Part shown: piece by piece, positions 5,455 to 9,134 of the stretch
Numbering within the stretch: position 1 is the first letter of the stretch
Layout: every line of letters starts with the position of its first letter
Position numbers and translations under genes: made by a program
The notes under the pieces: model-generated
Told to the model about the DNA's origin: nothing
Database searches by the model: none
The model's input: only the letters and a program-made list of their open reading frames with translations
Source of the DNA: DAONLM01 sp035406685
Lineage (GTDB): Bacteria; Spirochaetota; GWE2-31-10; MWDO01
Direction: 5' to 3'
DNA length: 9,134 bases
Assembly (NCBI GenBank): GCA_035406685.1
Contig: DAONLM010000116.1
Location: 1 to 9,134 of the forward strand

Positions 5455-7842
5455 TTATCTTAATTTAGCCTCGCATTTACTCTCTAAATTTTTAAGAATT
5501 TTTTCCAAAGCAATATCTACCTCTTTATCTGTAAGAGTCTCTCTAATCTTATTAAACTCCATATTTATTGCTATTGAATAGTGTCCTGATGGTATATTTT
5601 CTCCTCTATATATATCAAATATTCTAACATTTCTTAAAATATCAATATTAGATTCTCTAACTACCTTTAAAATGGTTTCTGAATTTATCTTTTCAGGCAC
5701 TATTAATGCAAGATCCCTTTCTGATGATGGAAATTTAGGAATTTCTGAATATTTTATCTTAGAGTTATGATATTCAAATAATAAATTAAGATTTATCTCT
5801 AAAAGGTAGCATTCTGTCTCAATATCAAAATTTTTTGCAATAAGAGGATGAAGTTCACCAATAAGCCCTATCTCTTTATTATCAACAAGTATATTTGCCT
5901 GTCTATAAGGATGAAGATATGAATAGTTACTTTCTCTATAAGAGGCATTCACCCTTGCATAAGAGATGATCTGTTCAACAATCCCTTTTATATCATAAAA
6001 GTCATATCTCTCTTCTTCTTGTGTATGATCTTTAAAATATTTAATACCTGCAAGAGCAACACCACAATTTAATGTTTCAATTGGCAATTCATTTTTTGGA
6101 TCCGGCTTACTAACATATCCAATTTCAAATAGAGATAGTGATCTATTTTGCCTATTGAGATTAAATGAGACTGTTCTTATTAAACCCGGTATTAAAGAGT
6201 TTCTCATTCCCTGATACTCATCTGAAAGTTGAATATCCATTCTAACAATATCTCTCAATTTATCATCTTTTGAAAGTCTCATCTTATTGAATAGATAATC
6301 CCCGACAAAACTCAGATTCATTGTCTCATCACATCCAAGACCATAAAGAAGATATCTTATATCTCTACTAAATTTTTGAAATGGTGTCAGCAATGCACAA
6401 TTAACCGAAGGATAAACAGTTGGCTTTATATTATTATAACCATAAATTCTTGCTATCTCCTCAGCAATATCCTCTTTAATTGAAACATCATTTCTCCATG
6501 ATGGAACATAAATTGTAAATTCATTATTATCAACTTTAACATTAAATCCAAGAGAGACTAAAATCTTTTTCATCTCTTCACTCGTGATATCTGAACCGAG
6601 TTTGTTATTTATCCATTCTTGAGTAACTTTTATAACCGGCTCCTCCCATTTCTGAGGATAAACATCTATTATACCCTCACAAATCTCACCTATTCCTAAT
6701 TTATCAAAATAGTATAACGCTCTTTTTAATGCTGTATCGACATTTGCAAGATCAATTATTCTTTCAAACCTATATGATGACTCACTTCTTAATCCTAATC
6801 TCTTTGATGTTCTTCTTATATTCTGATGCTTAAAAAATGCTGCCTCTAAAAATACATTTTTTGTATTTTCTGTCACCTCACTTATTGAACCACCCATTAT
6901 CCCACCTATACACTGCCCCTTTTCTGGATCTGCTATAATGATATCATCTTCTATTATCTTTCTCTCTACATTATCAAGTGTCTTTAATATCTCATCCTTT
7001 TTCCCATTTCTTACAATAATCTTTTTTGAATTTATCTTATCCATATCAAACGCATGAAGTGGCTGATTACATTCAAGCATAACATAATTTGTAATATCAA
7101 CAATATTGTTTATTGGTCTTATGCCAGCCTTAACTAGTCTTAATTGCATCCATAAAGGAGACGGCTTTATAACAACATTTTTTATAACTGCTCCACAATA
7201 TCTCTTACAATTAGGGGTATTTATCTCAACAGAAAATATATCAGATGCCTTTTCTTTTATTGTCTTGTATGCTGTGGAAATATCTTTTTTTCTTGCATCA
7301 AATTGAGCAACAACCTCTCTTGATATTCCAATCATTCCAAGACAATCACCTCTATTTGCCGTAAGCTCAACTTCGATTACCTTATCTTTAAAACTGGCGA
7401 TTTCAGAATATAATTTACCATTTTTGACTTCTTTTTCAATAAATATCGCATAATCTCCTTTTAATTCAAAACCTAAATCTTCCCATCTAACAAGAATTCC
7501 TTCACTATCTATATTTTTAATCTTTGTCTTTTTTACTTCAAGCCCTGACTTTAATTTTGCACCTTCAAGAGCAACCAATATCTTATCCCCCTCTTTAAGA
7601 GTGGAAAGATTTGTTATAATCTGCTTAATATTTCCAGCATCCACTTTTAATACAAAAAGATTATCTGCTTCTGGATGTTTCTTAATCTCTTTAATCTCCC
7701 CAACAACTATATTATCTGTCTCAATTCCAGTCTCCTTAATTCCTGCAACTTCAATCCCACTTAGATAAAATTTTTTTGCGATCTCTTCTACCTCTACATT
7801 TATATCAACTAATTCTTTTAACCATTCATAAGATATATTCAT
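5455..7842 (-). CDS. pheT: Phenylalanyl-tRNA synthetase beta subunit (bacterial type)
   Basis: PheT pairs with PheS in the (alpha-beta)2 class II synthetase that charges tRNA-Phe; it binds tRNA and edits Tyr-tRNA-Phe. At 795 residues it has the full bacterial length. Domains in order: the N-terminal B1 part, the OB-fold tRNA-binding domain (about 44-150, with HPEAD at 56-60), the return of B1 (TANRGD, 161-166), the B3/B4 editing domain (about 212-385), B5 (about 405-475), the catalytic-like B6/B7 domain (about 490-690) and the FDX-ACB anticodon-binding domain (about 703-795). The editing region looks intact: PLHAFD with H263, GGIMGG (313-318) and FLEAAFF with E333. The B5 acidic cluster has D458, E461 and E462. 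The OB domain has diverged where many bacteria have a CGAPN-type and a GMLCS-type motif; here they read TNLST and GILVR. GAGGAG lies 6 nt before the ATG, and pheS ends 12 nt upstream. Confidence 0.98.
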   Translation of the reverse strand: MNISYEWLKELVDINVEVEEIAKKFYLSGIEVAGIKETGIETDNIVVGEIKEIKKHPEADNLFVLKVDAGNIKQIITNLSTLKEGDKILVALEGAKLKSGLEVKKTKIKNIDSEGILVRWEDLGFELKGDYAIFIEKEVKNGKLYSEIASFKDKVIEVELTANRGDCLGMIGISREVVAQFDARKKDISTAYKTIKEKASDIFSVEINTPNCKRYCGAVIKNVVIKPSPLWMQLRLVKAGIRPINNIVDITNYVMLECNQPLHAFDMDKINSKKIIVRNGKKDEILKTLDNVERKIIEDDIIIADPEKGQCIGGIMGGSISEVTENTKNVFLEAAFFKHQNIRRTSKRLGLRSESSYRFERIIDLANVDTALKRALYYFDKLGIGEICEGIIDVYPQKWEEPVIKVTQEWINNKLGSDITSEEMKKILVSLGFNVKVDNNEFTIYVPSWRNDVSIKEDIAEEIARIYGYNNIKPTVYPSVNCALLTPFQKFSRDIRYLLYGLGCDETMNLSFVGDYLFNKMRLSKDDKLRDIVRMDIQLSDEYQGMRNSLIPGLIRTVSFNLNRQNRSLSLFEIGYVSKPDPKNELPIETLNCGVALAGIKYFKDHTQEEERYDFYDIKGIVEQIISYARVNASYRESNYSYLHPYRQANILVDNKEIGLIGELHPLIAKNFDIETECYLLEINLNLLFEYHNSKIKYSEIPKFPSSERDLALIVPEKINSETILKVVRESNIDILRNVRIFDIYRGENIPSGHYSIAINMEFNKIRETLTDKEVDIALEKILKNLESKCEAKLR

Positions 7843-7848
7843 TTTAAT

Positions 7849-7854
7849 CTCCTC
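7849..7854 (-). promoter_or_regulatory. Ribosome binding site of pheT
   Basis: GAGGAG on the - strand (+ strand CTCCTC) lies 6 nt before the ATG at 7842. It fills most of the 12-nt gap after the pheS stop codon. Confidence 0.88.
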
Positions 7855-8889
7855 TTATTTAAATTGATGTAAGAATCTAATATCATTCTCCATAAATAAT
7901 CTTATATCATTTATCTGATATTTTAATAAGGCAATTCTCTCAACACCCATACCAAATGCCCAACCAGTAAATATTTCTGGATCATAGCCTCCCATTCTCA
8001 AAACATTTGGATGAACACATCCAGCCCCAAGTATCTCAAGCCAGCCAGAATGTTTACAGAAAGGACACCCCTTACCCATACAGAATATACAGCTAACATC
8101 TACTTCAGCCGATGGCTCTGTGAATGGAAAGAAAGAAGGCCTTAATCTTATCTTTGTAGATTCACCAAACATCTTCTGACTGAAAAGTTGTAATATGCCT
8201 ACAAGATCTGAAAATTTAACATTCTTATCAACCACAAGTCCTTCTACCTGATGAAATTGAACAGAATGGGTTGCATCTATATTGTCTCTTCTAAATACTC
8301 TTCCGGGACATATTACCCTGATAGGATTTGGTTTCATTTTATGCATGGTTCTTGCCTGAACCGGCGAAGTATGAGTCCTGAATAAAACCTTTTCATTTAT
8401 ATAGAATGTATCCTGAGCATCTCTTGCAGGATGATCATCTTCAAAATTCATTGATTTAAAATTGTAATATTCTGTATCGATCTCAGGCCCTTCTTCTATA
8501 GCAAATCCAAGTCCTAAAAATATATCTTCAATCTCTTCAAGGATAATTCTCAAAGGATGCTTTACACCTATTTTATTTATCCTTCCTGGTAATGTTATAT
8601 CTATTTTTTCAGAATGTAATTTTTGATTTAATTCAATTATCTCTATCTCTTTCTTTTTAGTTTCGATAAGATCTTCTATTGCCTTTTTTGTTTCATTAAT
8701 AAAAGCACCAACAATTGGCCTTTCATTACTGGAAAGTGTTCCTAATTGTTTACTAAAATTAATTAACTCTGACTTTTTCCCAAGATAATGAATTCTTAAT
8801 TCTTCAATTTCTTTACTATTGGTTGCTTTTTCTATTTTAAATAAAGCATCTTCTTTTATTTTTTGAATTTTACTTTTTATTTCTTCCAT
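7855..8889 (-). CDS. pheS: Phenylalanyl-tRNA synthetase alpha subunit
   Basis: PheS holds the catalytic site that activates phenylalanine and transfers it to tRNA-Phe. The 344-residue product (from the ATG at 8889) has the usual bacterial length. Residues 1-95 form a charged helical tRNA-binding coiled coil. The class II core follows: HPLRIILEEIEDIF (motif 1 region), GRVFRRDNIDATHS and FHQVEG (motif 2), the Phe-pocket FPFTEPSAEVDV, and GWAFGMGVER (motif 3). The pocket alanine that sets Phe specificity in E. coli (A294) is kept, in WAFG. A zinc-knuckle-like group of two CxxC pairs (C267, C270, C275, C278) sits before GWLEILGAG; many bacterial PheS proteins, such as that of Bacillus, have it and E. 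coli lacks it. It leads the operon from a promoter at 8920-8948. An upstream ATG at 8895 would add two residues but touches the Shine-Dalgarno sequence. Confidence 0.97.
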   Translation of the reverse strand: MEEIKSKIQKIKEDALFKIEKATNSKEIEELRIHYLGKKSELINFSKQLGTLSSNERPIVGAFINETKKAIEDLIETKKKEIEIIELNQKLHSEKIDITLPGRINKIGVKHPLRIILEEIEDIFLGLGFAIEEGPEIDTEYYNFKSMNFEDDHPARDAQDTFYINEKVLFRTHTSPVQARTMHKMKPNPIRVICPGRVFRRDNIDATHSVQFHQVEGLVVDKNVKFSDLVGILQLFSQKMFGESTKIRLRPSFFPFTEPSAEVDVSCIFCMGKGCPFCKHSGWLEILGAGCVHPNVLRMGGYDPEIFTGWAFGMGVERIALLKYQINDIRLFMENDIRFLHQFK

Positions 8890-8895
8890 AAGCAT

Positions 8896-8900
8896 TCCTT
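8896..8900 (-). promoter_or_regulatory. Ribosome binding site that picks the pheS start
   Basis: AAGGA on the - strand (+ strand TCCTT) is 6 nt before the ATG at 8889 but abuts the ATG at 8895. The 8889 start matches the spacing seen at the other genes here. Confidence 0.8.
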
Positions 8901-8919
8901 AAAATATAAAATGGATTTT

Positions 8920-8948
8920 TTTATACTAAAAATTTTAAAACTTGTCAA
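8920..8948 (-). promoter_or_regulatory. Sigma70-type promoter of the pheS operon
   Basis: Read on the - strand, a perfect -35 box TTGACA (8943-8948) and TATAAA (8920-8925) are 17 bp apart, close to the strongest consensus. Transcription would start near 8913, leaving a leader of about 24 nt. That is too short for a T-box or a leader-peptide attenuator, so the familiar Firmicute and enterobacterial controls of Phe-tRNA synthetase are not visible here. Confidence 0.85.
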
Positions 8949-8965
8949 AAATTTTTATCTGACAA
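8942..8965. promoter_or_regulatory. Inverted repeat overlapping the pheS -35 box
   Basis: TTGTCA (8942-8947) and TGACAA (8960-8965) are perfect 6-bp inverted arms separated by 12 bp. The left arm covers all but one base of the pheS -35 box. Arms in this position can be a repressor operator, but six-base arms in AT-rich DNA can also be chance, and no regulator gene is nearby. Confidence 0.35.
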
Positions 8966-9134
8966 ACAAACACCAAGGGTGATTTTATTTTTAGGCAGTT
9001 AAAAAGATAGAATTATCCTAAGGTAAATTTTGAGTAAGAAACATAGAATAGAAAAATCTTAGAAAAATTAATAATCTTTACAAGAATTTTATCTCTAAAA
9101 GCCGAAATTTTGAGTCAAAAGTAAGGATGAAGTA
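8966..9134. other. Noncoding region upstream of the pheS operon
   Basis: Besides repeat copy 2, this stretch shows no coding region. It has a direct repeat AAATTTTGAGT at 9025-9035 and 9105-9115, 80 bp apart. At the very end, AAGGA (9123-9127) lies 6 nt before the final base, an A at 9134. Given the constant 6-nt spacing in this window, a + strand gene could start with an ATG at 9134, divergent from pheS. This cannot be tested within the window. Confidence 0.4.
8977..8997 (-). repeat. Intergenic repeat, copy 2
   Basis: On the - strand this reads TGCCTAAAAATAAAATC then ACCC, matching copy 1 with a 2-base gap. It points toward pheS and ends 28 bp before its -35 box. Both copies therefore lie upstream of, and in the same orientation as, a promoter-bearing gene. 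Confidence 0.6.

Noticed and set aside
7106..7306. A 66-codon open frame on the + strand within pheT
   Set aside because: It lies antisense to a well-supported conserved part of pheT, has no good ribosome binding site and shows no family resemblance; it is a shadow frame.
8890..8920. T-box riboswitch or Phe-rich leader peptide before pheS
   Set aside because: The predicted leader is only about 24 nt and contains no start codon with Phe codons and no hairpin terminator.
9127..9134. ATG at 9127 as a gene start
   Set aside because: Its Shine-Dalgarno bases overlap the ATG itself, leaving no spacing, so it is better read as part of the ribosome binding site.
1..9134. CRISPR array, insertion sequence, prophage or defence island
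   Set aside because: There are no regularly spaced repeats, transposase or integrase motifs, terminal inverted repeats or nuclease-helicase genes; the content is housekeeping and envelope genes.

Overview
The window is very AT-rich (about a quarter G+C by eye) and reads as ordinary chromosomal DNA of a low-GC bacterium. The best lineage clue is the PilZ protein at 2438-3271. Its two-part layout, with a YcgR/PlzA-like N-terminal domain and a C-terminal c-di-GMP-binding PilZ domain, and its length resemble the spirochaetal PlzA family. The relaxed lipobox (IFSC) of the first gene also suits a spirochaete. I therefore infer a low-GC spirochaete or close relative, with moderate confidence and no genus. 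The phenylalanyl-tRNA synthetase is the bacterial type. That is notable because Borrelia and Treponema are known to carry the archaeal type.

Left part, + strand. Positions 1-392 hold no gene. They contain a near-consensus sigma70-type promoter (311-339) and part of a repeat shared with the right end. Then come a predicted lipoprotein with a circularly permuted papain/NlpC-P60 (YiiX-like) fold (393-1370), a predicted exported seven-repeat beta-propeller-like protein (1348-2337) and the PilZ receptor (2438-3271). A textbook intrinsic terminator follows the lipoprotein stop codon, and it lies inside the predicted signal-peptide codons of the next gene.

Right part, - strand, read from right to left. 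A consensus promoter (8920-8948) drives a tight set: pheS, pheT, a TPR protein and an alpha/beta hydrolase. The gaps are 12 nt (pheS-pheT), 0 nt (pheT-TPR) and 0-3 nt (TPR-hydrolase), so one transcript is likely. PheS and PheT form the (alpha-beta)2 synthetase that charges tRNA-Phe. The TPR protein and hydrolase have no evident role in charging and are probably just co-expressed. The operon meets the PilZ gene tail to tail across 11 bp, with no visible terminator.

Start sites: at gene 1, pheT, pheS and the hydrolase, a purine-rich Shine-Dalgarno sequence lies exactly 6 nt before the preferred ATG. I used this to choose among adjacent starts. I found no mobile element, CRISPR array, RNA gene or new defence system. 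The observations most worth checking are the terminator inside the signal-peptide codons and the repeat shared by the two end intergenic regions.
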